DNA of 64,000 nt, taken from NCBI GenBank assembly GCA_963580285.1, contig OY757015.1, forward strand, positions 134,238,029 to 134,302,028. Direction: 5' to 3'. The DNA is from Lucinisca nassula (lineage: Eukaryota > Mollusca > Bivalvia > Lucinida > Lucinidae). Positions 23,235 through 33,208 of this stretch are shown here, piece by piece. Position 1 is the stretch's first letter. Each line of letters opens with the position of its first letter. The position numbers and the translations under genes are program-made. The notes beneath the pieces were generated by a model, which had not been told where the DNA came from, made no database searches, and saw nothing but the letters and a program-made list of their open reading frames with translations.

Positions 23235-24205
23235 CAGGGTGGGGAACCCACGTGACCATTTGATATAGTAAACGGAATTTTATGAGGAAAATCGCTCGCT
23301 TCAGGTACGGTTTTCTCCCGATATTTTGGTTATTACAGCACGCATTTTTACGAATCATATACCAAAGTACTCTGTTCAACTTCCGATTTTTTATGACGTT
23401 TGCTTTGAAGGAAGAAAATGCCTGGTTTTCGAGAAATGCTCGCCTAATTTTTTCCCCGAGCCCGACAGATCGTGATAAAGACCACGGCAAACAGCTGAAA
23501 TCTTAAATTTATTGCAAATAGAGTGTTTTAGATGCTCCTCCCGCATCCGAAATTGCAAATATTACCTCTAGCATGTTTCCAAGTAACAGTTAACACCGAT
23601 ACACCGTTTGTTTGCCTGTTATGCAAAGTGTTATAAAATGATCCAGTTCACGGTACAAAATCGGGAAGGTAAAGTTCACGGTAATTTCCACAATTGTGAT
23701 AACGTAAACGCCAAACTGATAATGCTTTACAACATATCGCAATGCTTTACAACATATCGCAACAACAAGATGGCAATTCACGTGATGTTGGTCATTGGAA
23801 ATACATTTTCGTTGATACATAATGTATTCCTTTTTTCCAAATGACTTCCGCATGCCAGACATGTAGTAAAGACTTAAGATTGAAAACATCTTAACGAACA
23901 TACGCGCAAACACATGGGCACGACCGCCTACGTTTGTTGTGGAAACAGCTTCTTCCCTCAGACTTATTGGAAGACACATCAATGCAGTACACATGGAACG
24001 ACAAAGGTGTTTTTGTGTTCAAAAGGTCAGAACAAGTTTCCCATTAAAGCGAACTCAGGCCCTGAGGGTGAAATTTGGGATCCCGTAAAATATACTAAAG
24101 CCCGCCAGTAATTGTTACTGGCCGTTGCGAGTCGGTGCTTTTGCTGTGGTGATGGTGAGTCTGATAATTTCCCCAGTAATGTATATTAATTATTTTTTAG
24201 TTATG
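23235..24205 (+). repeat. Left arm of foldback element
   Basis: Matches the reverse complement of the right arm over its whole length, roughly 90% by eye in the stretches compared: AATCGCTCGCTTCAGGTACG, CGAGCCCGACAGATCGTG, ACACCGATACACCGTTTG and TACTGGCCGTT.CGAGTCGG. Homology fades after GTAATGTATATTAATTA. Confidence 0.8.
23845..24060 (+). pseudogene. C2H2 zinc-finger remnant in left arm
   Basis: The sequence reads TSACQTCSKDLRLK, then after a one-base shift HLNEHTRKHMGTTAYVC, then SFFPQTYWKTHQCSTHG and KVFLCSKGQNKF. The first finger has C-x2-C and H-x3-H at classical C2H2 spacing, and MGTTAY sits where the TGEKPY linker is expected. The second keeps its H-x4-H pair but not a normal C-x2-C. 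No start codon and a frameshift: a pseudogene. Occurring in both arms, it was duplicated with them. It may descend from the element's own DNA-binding protein or from captured host sequence. Confidence 0.5.
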
Positions 24206-24335
24206 TAAATCAGTTTCTTCACCTCATACTGTGTTTTACTCCTTACTTATGTCATAAATGCTTGTTTGTACCACACTAGAAGTGAAGATGAGGGTTGATA
24301 TCCTGTTAAGTATACTTAAATGTTTGCTGAGAAGT

Positions 24336-25065
24336 AAAGCAATGATCAAGAATCGATACAATTAATTTACACCTTCCACCAGAGACACCAAAGGGAAAGA
24401 AGCACAAACAAGAAGTAAATAGACCATGATGGAATCAACAGCAGCGGAAAGCCAATAGGACACTTGCTTTCCAACAAAATGGCCAACTGGCTATCCAGAA
24501 TAAAAAAGACACAAGCGAGACATAAAATAGTAACAAACAATTAAATAAAACGCCACAGAAGAACCGTCTTCGTACGGTCAGTGAAAAGTATTCCACTTTT
24601 TTCGGGGGGGGGGGGGGGGGGCTTAAATCGATTTTACGCAGCTGCAATCCTCGCCCTTACTTCTTCTGTCGTGGTTTAGACTATTAATTTGTTCAGTCCG
24701 CATGAAGGCTTCCTAACTCATTAGTGTGAGGACATACAAATTAAACATCCACAGAGATGAAATAAATGAAACGCTGGAGCAAAGGAAAACCACCAGTTAA
24801 ACTCCGAGGGGCCAGCCCAAAGACGAAACATCAGGTACCAACCAACATTACAAAAAAATAAAATTTATGTACGCATTTACACTGGAACCGTCATAGAATC
24901 TGAGGCCCGACCCTATGGCGTGCAATCAAAAAGGGTAGAAAAGTTACAAACCGTGATTAGGTTAACTTCGAAGCATGCAGTCTGTCTTATAACATTTATG
25001 TTGTACCCAATCTTTTTGTATCGTAAAACGATTTTACGAAATTGGGTATTGTAGTCATCGCAAGC
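24336..25065 (-). mobile_element. R repeat 3' of the RT copy, subfamily A
   Basis: AGAAGTAAAGCAATGATCAA, GACACTTGCTTTCCAACAAA, an 18-G tract at about 24,605 before CTTAAATCGATTTTACGC, then CACCAGTTAAACTCCG. It continues into the RT C-terminus, showing that R is the 3' flank of the RT gene. Confidence 0.75.
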
Positions 25066-25069
25066 ATAT

Positions 25070-26325
25070 ATTTTTTTCTAACTTTATATACAAGCCACCA
25101 TAAAAATCAAGTTCCGATAGGCCTTGTTGCAGAAGAGTTTTAAGTCCAACATTGAATTTTGAAATCAAATCAGAACGGCGACTATTAAATTTTGAAAAGG
25201 CTTTACGTAGTTTATGATACTGATACCCCTGATTTAGAACTTAAGCAGTTAACAATTTATTACGAGTGTTGAAGTCAGACACATGACTAAACACTCTGGC
25301 AAATTGAATTGAGAAATATAAACACTGTAGGATGTCGCATGAGGAACATCACCATCCAAATAAGAAAAATATACAATCATAAATTCTAAATCATCGCAGG
25401 AAACAAATCCATCTACAAAAGATAAATGTAAATCCAAAACCGGGGCCTCGGTATCAGAGGAATTTGCTTTATTTAACTGAAGTTCTGGGGGTTAAATATG
25501 ACTGATCAAACCACCAAAGTACGAAACGTCAGTATTTAATAAATCTTACAAATATCTAGAAGTAGAGCTAAAAGTTTCTATTATTTCAGATTGGTTATCA
25601 GCAGAAAGTGACATCATGAAGTTTCTTTCATAACACTACAAGAACATATCAACTACAAGATATTCGCAATTCGTACACATCGGAATACCCGTAATTTGTC
25701 TAAATAACTTAGTACCAAATCTAATGAAAACATTGTCAAGTAGAAAGGTTAGAGCTTCACACACTTTCTGACATGGCCATAGTGTATAATTCTTATGCTC
25801 TTTAGAAATGAAAATCGCATTTCTAACATTACATGCAAAGTAGAAAGAATCTTCTTTGTAAAAAGTCCATTCAGTTATATCATTAAATTTTTGTTTTATA
25901 AGATTATGTTTGTTTGTTTGATTGAGGTTTAACGTCCCCGTCAACACTGTAAAGGTCATTTTATAAGATTATGAGGATGTGTACTAGTATAAAGAGTAGA
26001 AAAAAATCGTAAGTAGACAGACTATGCTCAACTTACTCCCGTTTACAACATCGATCACCGAATTCATTTAAGGCAGCAGCGATTTTATCCCTACATTATT
26101 TTAAATAAATTTTAGAAGGAAACCAATATAACAGTTCCTCATTAATTATATTTCTTATCCTAAAATCAGGAATTATTTTTTTAATTGGAAAATAATTTTA
26201 TGACCAGCAGCAGGATAGCAATGCACTGAGATTTTACAATCTCAGGTATCGGGAGTCTTCGTATCAATATCAAGATCTGAAACACGTTTATTGAAATTAA
26301 AAATGAAAGATCTAACAGGACCAGA
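25070..26325 (-). pseudogene. Decayed RT element, most of the protein
   Basis: Read on the minus strand: FIFNFNKRVSDLDIDTKTP, then CYPAAGHKI, DKIAAALNEFGDRCCKRE, a STLYTS motif, EDSFYFACNVRNAIFISKEH, WPCQKVCEALTFLLDNVFIR and TGIPMCTNCEYLV, where the conserved MGTNCAPL is mutated. The YxDD region is also degraded. The motif order, with DxxxLYT-like, GTNCAPL and YLDD blocks and no visible integrase or protease, suggests a Penelope-like RT, but that is uncertain. A SINE tail (25909-25963) interrupts it. The order RT then R repeat is intact, making this the most complete copy in the window. Confidence 0.65.
25909..25963 (-). mobile_element. SINE tail fragment
   Basis: TTTGATTGAGGTTTAACGTC, CCCGTCAACACTGTAAAGGT. 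It is flanked by TTTTATAAGATTATG on both sides, a 15-bp duplication, so this is a severely 5'-truncated SINE insertion. Confidence 0.75.
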
Positions 26326-26329
26326 AAAC

Positions 26330-26415
26330 ATGTACATTTCATATTTTCCAGTTCTGTGGTGTGTTTTTTTGCTTCCTTTTATAGAACATATTTAACGTCA
26401 CCACAGCTGGAGTGC
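26330..26415 (+). repeat. Fragment of the 264-bp hammerhead-bearing repeat
   Basis: ACCAGAAAACATGTACATTT, CATATTTTCCAGTTCTGTGG and GTCACCACAGCTGGAGTG match the unit at 38.99-39.11 kb. The ribozyme core itself is not in this fragment. Confidence 0.6.
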
Positions 26416-26763
26416 TTTTTGCAGTTTGGTTCACAATACTCGGATGAACATTACAAATCTTCGGCTGTTATACACTTTAATTTTACTTGCGCATTAATAC
26501 AACATACAAATTACCAATCCGCCCCGCCCCCACTCAGAGCTGAATCCGACCGTACACGAGTACTGGTAAACCGCTTAGAGGAGCTAAGCCTGCCCAGGCA
26601 AAGCGTGCGTGTCGGACCGTCCATGCTTATAAACCATATTGGTTTCAATGGGCAACATATTTTGAGATGTCATTTCATCTCAATGTCGGGTAAAAGTCCC
26701 ATAAAATTGGAAGCAACGTCTCCAAAATGGCCTATATAGTGTTGACGGGGACGTTAAACCTCA

Positions 26764-27275
26764 GATCAGCTCCTTGGTGCTGAGGCTGATACTGCGATGT
26801 TGACGTCAGTACTCAAGTACTGATTTAAATAACTATTTTATACCTTTAATTTTGCAGTATAAATTTCTATTTTTTCTACAACTAAGACTGACTTGTCAGG
26901 TGGGACATGGGTCTTAGCGGATTTGGTTCCCACTTCTTGTAATATTTTGTAATATTTTAAATTTTGCAAGCTTCGCTACTTTGGACATCTCCTTCCTGAT
27001 GCCCGGGACTTCCGTGGAGCGTGGGCCATGTTTGCTGATGTTGGCTCGGTGGGGGACGCCTATAAGTCCGCGGGTAGGCGTCTCTTGCCAGATGCCTCCA
27101 GTTGACCTGTCTCATGAGGTACGTCGGTCGGTGTGTGCTCGGAGGGGATGTGCTGTGTTTGCCGGGTCTTGTCCGTCATCCGTTTGGGTTTCAAATTTTG
27201 GGGTTGAGAAACACTGATGCAGATGAAATATCAGAAAGGCCTCTGTGTCACTAAATTTGGTATAGTTACGCCTCA
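26764..27275 (+). mobile_element. Retrozyme-like unit, single copy
   Basis: Homologous to the ~570-bp units at 54.3-55.7 kb: TTGACGTCAGTACTCAAGTA, CATCTCCTTCCTGATGCCC, TTGGCTCGGTGGGGGACGCC, GGTCGGTGTGTGCTCGGAGG. CCTCA is present on both sides of the insertion in the SINE tail (26759-26763, 27271-27275), a possible 5-bp duplication. About 80 bp present in the 54-55 kb units is missing. Confidence 0.7.
27208..27249 (+). ncRNA. Degenerate hammerhead motif (family 1)
   Basis: GAAACA-CTGATGC-...-GAAA-GGCCTC-TGTGTC. The A9 core base is C and the helix I strand GAAACA no longer pairs fully with TGTGTC, so this copy should be inactive. Confidence 0.5.
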
Positions 27276-27295
27276 ATCAAACAAACAAATTGCCA

Positions 27296-28264
27296 GTTTT
27301 ATGACAACACTAATAAATAAGGTGCTAAATGCAGACTCAACTATATATGGCCAAATGCGCGGCTCAGGCAACAACCTATCTTATCGTCGTGCACCACAAT
27401 CAATGAAAGCGCTTTTTGTGCGATGTTTTAAGTTTTGGGGCGTGTAACTAATTATTTGTCACAACTTTACTAACATATTGTTGGACAGTTACAACTGTTC
27501 GAAGTATATTTTGCTGGCAGACTACCATACTGTTGAAATTTCTTGCGTCACGTACTTAGCATATAAGCGTTATGGTTTTGTACCCTTTCAGCCCTTTATA
27601 GCTAAGTACAGATACCTTTGCAAACATTGTAGGTCCTGGTGAAGTGGCTCATAATGAGACATCTCATTCTGTTCTACATGGTTTGCACTGCTGTTGACTA
27701 TTACTGACTATACACCCAGTTTACATGTGTAGAACGGACGTTTACAAATACAGTAATTGGAGACTGATATCGAGAAACTCGCGTAAAAGCGGTAAAATCT
27801 TAACCTGGCCATTTTTAGACGTTGCAGAGGATATGTCGTCTTTTATTCTTACATTTCGCCTCAATTTCACAATTCTTATGACTAATCTGCAGGCAGCTGG
27901 TTCATATGAAATGCTGGATCCAATCTCTGAAAAATAAGATGAGATTTTAAAGTAGTCTGCCTTATGTTTTTGAATGGCACTTTTAAGAGACTAACACGCC
28001 AGTACGCTTGTGTAGATATTCATTGTTGGTTTTTCAAAAGGCATATGCCGTCTGATCATTCCTGGAAATTTTCAACTTAAGACAGTGCATGTATACAAAT
28101 GTATATGCGAGAAAATTTCAAAACAATCACCGGAATGAATGAATCTGAGCATAAAACTGATAAAAACCGGACTACATTTTGTGCTGTCTCATATTTCTAT
28201 GCCGGGGGAGGGGGGCTTTAAAACTTGCAGCACAGCGAACAATCACCGAATGAATCTGTCATTA
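27296..28264. other. Internal foldback-element sequence, no gene seen
   Basis: No recognisable repeat or domain. A frame of 70 codons near 27725-27937 has no recognisable motif. Ends at the inner edge of the right arm. Confidence 0.4.
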
Positions 28265-28532
28265 AAAATTAATTAATATATATTACTGAGGAAATTATCA
28301 GACTCAACAACACCACAGCAAAAGCACCGACTCGAAACGGCCAGTAACAATTACTGGCGGGATTTGATAAGTTAAGAGGCCTTTTTTTGCAATATAGGTG
28401 ATGCTCTTGAAAAAAAAAAAAAAATCGCGGTATATTTGTGTAAGTCTGTTCTGCAGGGTATTCAATTTTAACATTCAGCTAGAACATCAAGTAAACAATT
28501 CTTTAAAGGTATGGTCTTTGTTGCCTTCATGC

Positions 28533-28892
28533 GGCCTGAACTAATTATTTGACTAATTCGAGATGGAAGTAAGGGCAAGGATTGTGGCAACGTAAAATCG
28601 ATTTAAGCCCCCCCCCCCCCACACACACACACCCAGTGGAATTCGTTTCCGCTGGCCGTTCAAATGCGGTTCTTCTTTCTTTGGGTGTTTGTGTCGTTTA
28701 TATTATCTTATTTTGGATAGCCTATTGACTATTTTGTGGGAAGGTAACTATCCTTTTGGCTTTCCGCTATTGATGTTTCCATTAGGGTCCGTTGTTTCAT
28801 GTTTGTGTTTCTTTCCCTTTGGTGTCTCTGATGGGAGCTGTGGGTTGATTGTATCGATTCCTGATCATTGCCTCCACTTCTATTTTAAGTAT
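28533..28892 (+). mobile_element. R repeat inserted in right arm, subfamily A
   Basis: GCCTTCATGCGGCCTGAACT, ACGTAAAATCGATTTAAG, a C tract followed by (CA)n, TTTTGGATAGCCTATTG, GTTTCATGTTTGTGTTTC and CCACTTCTATTTTAAG. It must postdate the foldback element, because it is absent from the left arm. Confidence 0.75.
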
Positions 28893-28924
28893 ACTTTGTA
28901 GGATGCAAACCTTCACCCTCAGGG

Positions 28925-29135
28925 TCTGAGTTCGCTTTTATGGGAAACGCTTTCTGACCTTTTGAACACAAAAACTCCTTTGCCGCTCCATGTGTACTGC
29001 ATTAATATATCTTCCAATAAGTCTGAGAGAAAAAACTGTTTTCACAACAAACGTAGGCGGTCGTGCCCATGGGTTTGCGCGTATGTTCGTTTTCAATCTT
29101 AAGTCTTTACTACATGTCTGGCATGCGGAAGTCAT
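28925..29135 (-). pseudogene. C2H2 zinc-finger remnant in right arm
   Basis: Inverse copy of the left-arm finger: TSACQTCSKDLRLK, then YVCCENSFFSQTYWK and FLCSKGQKAF in the shifted frame, with an extra stop replacing the second finger's first histidine. The shared frameshift position suggests the finger was already broken, or is spliced, before the arms separated. Confidence 0.45.
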
Positions 29136-29726
29136 TTGGATAAAAGGAATACATTATGTATCAACGAAAATGTATTTCCCATGACCAACATCACGTGAAT
29201 TGCCATCTTGTTGTTGCAATAAGTTGAAAAGCATTATCAGTTTGGCGTTTACGTTATCACAATTGTGGAAATAACCGTGAACTTTGCCTTCCCGATTTTT
29301 GTACCGTGAACTGGATCATTTTATAACACTTTGCATAACAGCCAAACAAACGGTGTATCGGTGTTAACTGTTACATGGAAACATGCTAGAGGTAATATTT
29401 GCAATTTCGGATGCGGTAGGATCATCTAAAACACTCTATTTTCAATAAATTTAAGATTTCTGCTGTTTGCCGTGGGCTTTATCACGATCTGTCGGGCTCG
29501 GGAAAAAATTTGGGCGAGCATTTCTCGAAAACCAGGCAGTTTCTGCCTTCAAAGCAAACATCATAAAAATCGGAAGTTGAGCAGAGTACTTTGGTATATG
29601 ACTCGTAAAAATACGTGCTGTAATAACCAAAATATCGGGGAAAAACCGTACCTGAAGCGAGCGATTTTCCTCATAAAATTCCGTTTACTATATCAAATGG
29701 TCACGTGGGTTCCCCACCCTGCTTTT

Positions 29727-29803
29727 GGTGACTATGAACGGAGCTGTGGGTTAATTGTATCGGATCCTGATCATTTTCTCCACTTCTATTTTGAATATTC
29801 TTA
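29727..29803 (+). mobile_element. R repeat remainder after the foldback element
   Basis: GGTGACTATGAACGGAGCTG, GGTTAATTGTATCGGATCCT and CCACTTCTATTTTGAA complete the copy interrupted at 23229. Confidence 0.8.
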
Positions 29804-30122
29804 GTCACCACCTGTTTGGGAAAGAGCTTCTGACTCGGTTTACCTGTGATCCGTTTTGTTGTCACTCCATGTTTCGGCTTCTTTTCCTAGTGATATTGTG
29901 GGAAGAATATGGGATATTCTAACATGACGTTAACGTTTTTCCCATTGAACCCAGTGGAAACGTCAGCGTTTGCAAATATGCGATAATTCACGTCGTCAAC
30001 GTGGTGCGTGCAATTTGGCGTCATCGTGACGTTGCATGTAAACATTTCCTTCTGTCGACATCCGCTGCAAAATAGTCCCCAAGATAACGCTTTGTTACTA
30101 CTGTATTTCAGTTTAGCATCAT
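29804..30122. other. No gene seen
   Basis: Contains several GACGT-type sites (AACATGACGTTAACGTT, AATTCACGTCGTCAACGT, ATCGTGACGTTGC) but no recognised repeat or coding region. Confidence 0.35.
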
Positions 30123-30310
30123 GTTAGAATCGAAATAATTTCCACGCACCCGGTGTGTTATCGTGATTAACACACGGTGTTGTCGGGCAGATGCGAATAT
30201 TAATTCACTCCGGCTTCGCCGTCGTGAATTTATATTTCGCAATCTGCCCTCCAACACCGTGTGTTAATCACGATAACACACGGTACGTGGAGATTATTTC
30301 TTAATTATGA
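30123..30310. repeat. Long near-perfect palindrome
   Basis: CGGTGTGTTATCGTGATTAA and CACACGGTGTTG..GGGCAGAT mirror ATCTGCCCT..CAACACCGTG and TTAATCACGATAACACACGG. The loop is TCCGGCTTCGCCG. Weaker pairing extends outward (GAATCGAAATAATTTCCACG against CGTGGAGATTATTTCTTAAT). Probably a foldback MITE. Confidence 0.75.
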
Positions 30311-30354
30311 TATCAGTTCCTGATCGTTTCTCTTTTTAATGTTGATTCTAACAC

Positions 30355-30510
30355 TCCTGATACCTGAATAATTTCTGATTCTATGATACGAAATATACTT
30401 TTTAAACGACCGGAATACCGATTTCCTTCTTATATTGATTTCAATAATTGTAGGGAAAAAACTGCTACTGCCTTGAACGAATTCGGTATTGATGGCGTAA
30501 GCGAGAGTAT
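30355..30510 (+). pseudogene. RT element, N-terminal fragment
   Basis: One frame reads PEYRFPSYIDFNNCREKTA and TALNEFGI, matching the region just upstream of the catalytic part in the minus-strand copy near 26.1 kb. No motif beyond this survives. Confidence 0.5.
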
Positions 30511-30839
30511 TTTGAGCATAAAACCCTTAAAGAATAGAAATATGGCCTTTTTAACCTAGTTAACTTACGTATTTTTCTATTCTCAAAACATTAATTTATC
30601 ACCCCTAAATCAAAGGCGACTTTACATCACCTTAAACTTTGTATTCAAGAATTCTCTGGCAGACAAGCCCGCAAGCAATGTCGTCGTTGTCTGCCGTCGC
30701 CACTATATTATCACTCTTCAGCAAGAAGTTGGGTGTTACAAAGGCCTATGAAACTACAACCTTTGGCTGAAAGGTCAGTGGGCACCGATCATATACACCA
30801 TTCTGATTCAGTCAGTTTGCTGTATGTGTTAAAGAAGGC

Positions 30840-31197
30840 CAAGATTTTTGTCTAAATTTCGACGGAAGTTATGGCGAGGATTGCAGCGTAAAATCTAATT
30901 ACCCCCCCCCCCCCCCCCGCCCCAACCCGACCCCCCAGTGAACTACTTTCCACGGACTGTTCCAAGGCGGTTCTTCTGTCGCGGTTTATTTTTGTTACAG
31001 TTTGTCTTTGAATGTGTGTATCGCTTATATCTTTTTGTTTCGGATAACCAATTGGCGATATTTTGGGAAACTAATTGTCCTTTAAGCTTTCCACTGTTGA
31101 TGTTTCCATAAGGGTCTAGTTATTTCATGTTTGTGTTTCTTTGCCTTTTGTGTCTGTTAATCGTATCAATTCCTGATGAATGCCTTCACTTCTATTT
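30840..31197 (+). mobile_element. R repeat, subfamily A
   Basis: Starts near ATTTTTGTCTAAATTTCGAC. An interrupted C tract at 30901-30917 follows ATCTAATTA, then GCGGTTCTTCTGTCGCGG, GGCGATATTTTGGGAAACTA and ends CACTTCTATTTCC. Confidence 0.75.
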
Positions 31198-31420
31198 CCT
31201 ACGCTATATTGGTTTAAACAATATTTTGTTTCAAAGTTTCATACATTTACAAAACACATATATATAAATACGATTTGGCTAAAGGATCTGACAGTAAGCT
31301 TTGTGAAATATAGACGTTATCTCCTGAAACCAATATAGTGGACGACGTAATTGAGTAGCAAGACGGTAGATAATGAGATACGAGTAGAGCTACTGCGTAT
31401 GACAGACAGCCAGGCAGAGC

Positions 31421-31821
31421 CCATTACGAAAACATGCCTATACAAATACAGTGCAAATCTTACCGCCAAATAAACAAAAAATTTAAGATGAAAAATTGCG
31501 ATTGTTTTCTTATTTCTGCTCTAAAACATAGATTGTGGGTACTCGTTAGAACCGCCTCAATGTATTTTTCTTATTTCTGCTCAAAACATAGATTGTGGGC
31601 ACTCGTTAGAACCGCCTCAATTTTCTTATTTCTGCTCAAAACATAGATTGTGGGCACTCGTTAGAACCGCCTCATTGAGGCGGTTCTAACGAGTACCCAC
31701 AATCTATGTTTTAGAGCAGAAATAAGAAAAATAAGGTTTACCCCTGTAAACCCCAGTTTTACCATACAAATTTTGGGTTCAAGGGAGGTCAAAATTATAT
31801 AGGCGTGTTGTTTCCGTGATG
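31421..31821. mobile_element. Foldback MITE with triplicated left arm
   Basis: The outer ends CCATTACGAAAACATGCC and TTGTTTCCGTGATG are inverse. The centre is a perfect palindrome around CGCCTCATTGAGGCG. TTTCTTATTTCTGCTC..AAACATAG..GTTAGAACCGCCTCA occurs three times in the left arm (near 31508, 31569, 31622) but once in the right. Confidence 0.75.
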
Positions 31822-31838
31822 CAGAGAGAGAGAGAGAG

Positions 31839-31889
<51 letters not shown>
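31822..31889. repeat. (GA)n microsatellite
   Basis: About 34 GA repeats with one CGA interruption, directly after the foldback MITE end. Long open frames across it on both strands are artefacts of the dinucleotide. Confidence 0.95.
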
Positions 31890-31891
<2 letters not shown>

Positions 31892-32084
31892 TACCTGAAC
31901 TTCACAGAAGACCATATAAAGCACAGTGTATTGCAATTTCAAGTTCTTGTACCACTACTGAACTTTCTAAGTTATTAAATACCAGCCTTACTGCCACCAA
32001 AAGCATGTTATTAAATATTACAAGAACGTCTATAAAAGATCAGGGAGAAATATGTTTTGGTCTGTTAATAATTCGAATGAGGCT

Positions 32085-32275
32085 TATATTATTTTGTTTT
32101 GGATAGCCAATTGGCTATTTTGTAGGAAAGTAACTGTCCTTTTGGCTTTCCGCTATTGATGTTTCCATTAGGGTCTCTTGTTTCATGTTGGTGTTTCTTT
32201 CCCTTTGGTGTCTCTGATGGGAGCTGTAGGTTAACTGTATCGGTTCCTGGTCATTGCCTCCACTTCTATTTGAAA
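32085..32275 (+). mobile_element. R repeat 3' half, subfamily A
   Basis: TTATATTATTTTGTTTTGGA, GTAGGAAAGTAACTGTCCTT, TTTCCCTTTGGTGTCTCTGA and CCACTTCTATTTGAAATAAA. Confidence 0.8.
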
Positions 32276-32309
32276 TAAAGAAATGTCGACGTTTTCATGC
32301 ATTTGGTCT

Positions 32310-33205
32310 GTTTACGTATGATTTTTCCAAGAATGAATGGACATTCCATAGAGAAGACTCCCTCTATCTTGCATGTAATATAAGAAATGTTTTTTTTTCA
32401 CTTCTGAAGAGCATAAAATTCACAAATTAGGGGCATGTCAGACAGTGTGCGAAGTTCTCACCTTTCTACTTGACAATAATTATGAGCGAGTTCGATGAAA
32501 GAACTACGACTAAAGTAATATCGAACCGTCTTTTGGTTAGAGGAAATGACGTCAGTTTAGTTTCTACGGTTCGACCAACGAGGTTAGGATGGTTCGACAA
32601 TGGTCGACAGGGTCCCGGTTTACCCTAAATCACTGCAGAACACTAGAACCGGTAATTTGTTTCGTAGCCAGTGTTTGGTTGTTTCACTTACACGAGGTGA
32701 AGGTGCACTTAAAGTAACAACAACCAAACTGAACTAAAGATGACCGAGCTTTCTCTATATAAGATTTGGTACAAAGTTATAAAGATAAATTGTGGGAATT
32801 CGGGTACGAATTGCGCATCACTTGTGGCTTATTTATTCTGTTATGAAAGGGACTTCGTGACGTCTTTTTCGGTTGAAAAGCAATCTGACGTCATTGAATA
32901 TTTAAGCTTGACGATATTTGGAGGATTTATTCAATATTGTCAATATCTACTTTGGTGGTTTGATATATCAAATTTAATCTTCAGAACTTAAATAAAGCAA
33001 ATACTTCCAAAAGCGAAGCCTCGTTTTTGGATTTACATTTATCTATTTTAGATACATTTGCTTAAAGCCAAATTTATTATAAACGCGATGATTATGATTT
33101 TGATTGTAAATTTTCCTTTCTTGGATGGTTATGTTGCTAGTGCGGCATCCTACGGTGTTTATATATCATAGTATTTTCGGTTTGCTAGAGTGTAAAGCCA
33201 TGTAA
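32310..33205 (+). pseudogene. RT element, catalytic region, interrupted
   Basis: The first part reads EWTFHREDSLYLACNIRNV and then, after a shift, a CQTVCEVLTFLLDN-like stretch. After an unrelated 276-bp insertion it resumes KIWYKVIKINCGNSGTNCAS (the GTNCAPL block), LVAYLFCYERDFVTSFSVEK and a degraded YLDD region, then LDLHLSILD and NFPFLDGYVASAASYGVYIS. The tail is cut where R-repeat sequence begins at 33209. Multiple frameshifts; not functional. Confidence 0.6.
32483..32758. mobile_element. 276-bp insertion of unknown family in the RT region
   Basis: The RT frame is continuous on either side (ACAATAATTAT, AAGATTTGGTAC) compared with the copy at 35.9 kb, so this block is foreign. It starts GAGCGAGTTCGATG and ends CGAGCTTTCTCTAT. 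It lacks intron borders and clear inverted ends. Confidence 0.55.
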
Positions 33206-33208
33206 CAA

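Larger units (their letters stand above)
26517..27284 (+). mobile_element. SINE family A split by a retrozyme-like unit
   Basis: The SINE body runs from CGCCCCGCCCCCACTCAG to GACGTTAAACCTCA (26763) and its tail resumes as ATCAAACAAACAAA (27276). ACAAATT(A/G)CCA flanks the whole at 26506-26516 and 27285-27295. The 5' head is truncated. Confidence 0.8.
23235..29721. mobile_element. 6.5-kb foldback (long-TIR) DNA element
   Basis: The outer ends CAGGGTGGGGAACCCACGTG and CACGTGGGTTCCCCACCCTG are exact inverse copies. Host sequence, an R repeat, is continuous across the element with CTTTT duplicated at 23230-23234 and 29722-29726. Arms of roughly 0.93-0.97 kb enclose an RT-element copy and a SINE on one strand each, with no transposase recognised. 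A 5-bp duplication with CAGGG ends does not let me name a superfamily with confidence. Confidence 0.8.
28265..29721 (-). repeat. Right arm of foldback element, interrupted
   Basis: Reverse complement of the left arm in two parts, 28265-28360 (AAGCACCGACTCGAAACGG) and 28893-29721. An R repeat and about 150 bp of other sequence separate the parts. Confidence 0.8.

Noticed and set aside
31661..32106. Serine-leucine or arginine-glutamate-rich proteins
   Set aside because: Direct consequence of a (GA)n microsatellite read on either strand.
32483..32758. Intron in the RT gene
   Set aside because: No GT..AG borders, and the other RT copies are continuous here.
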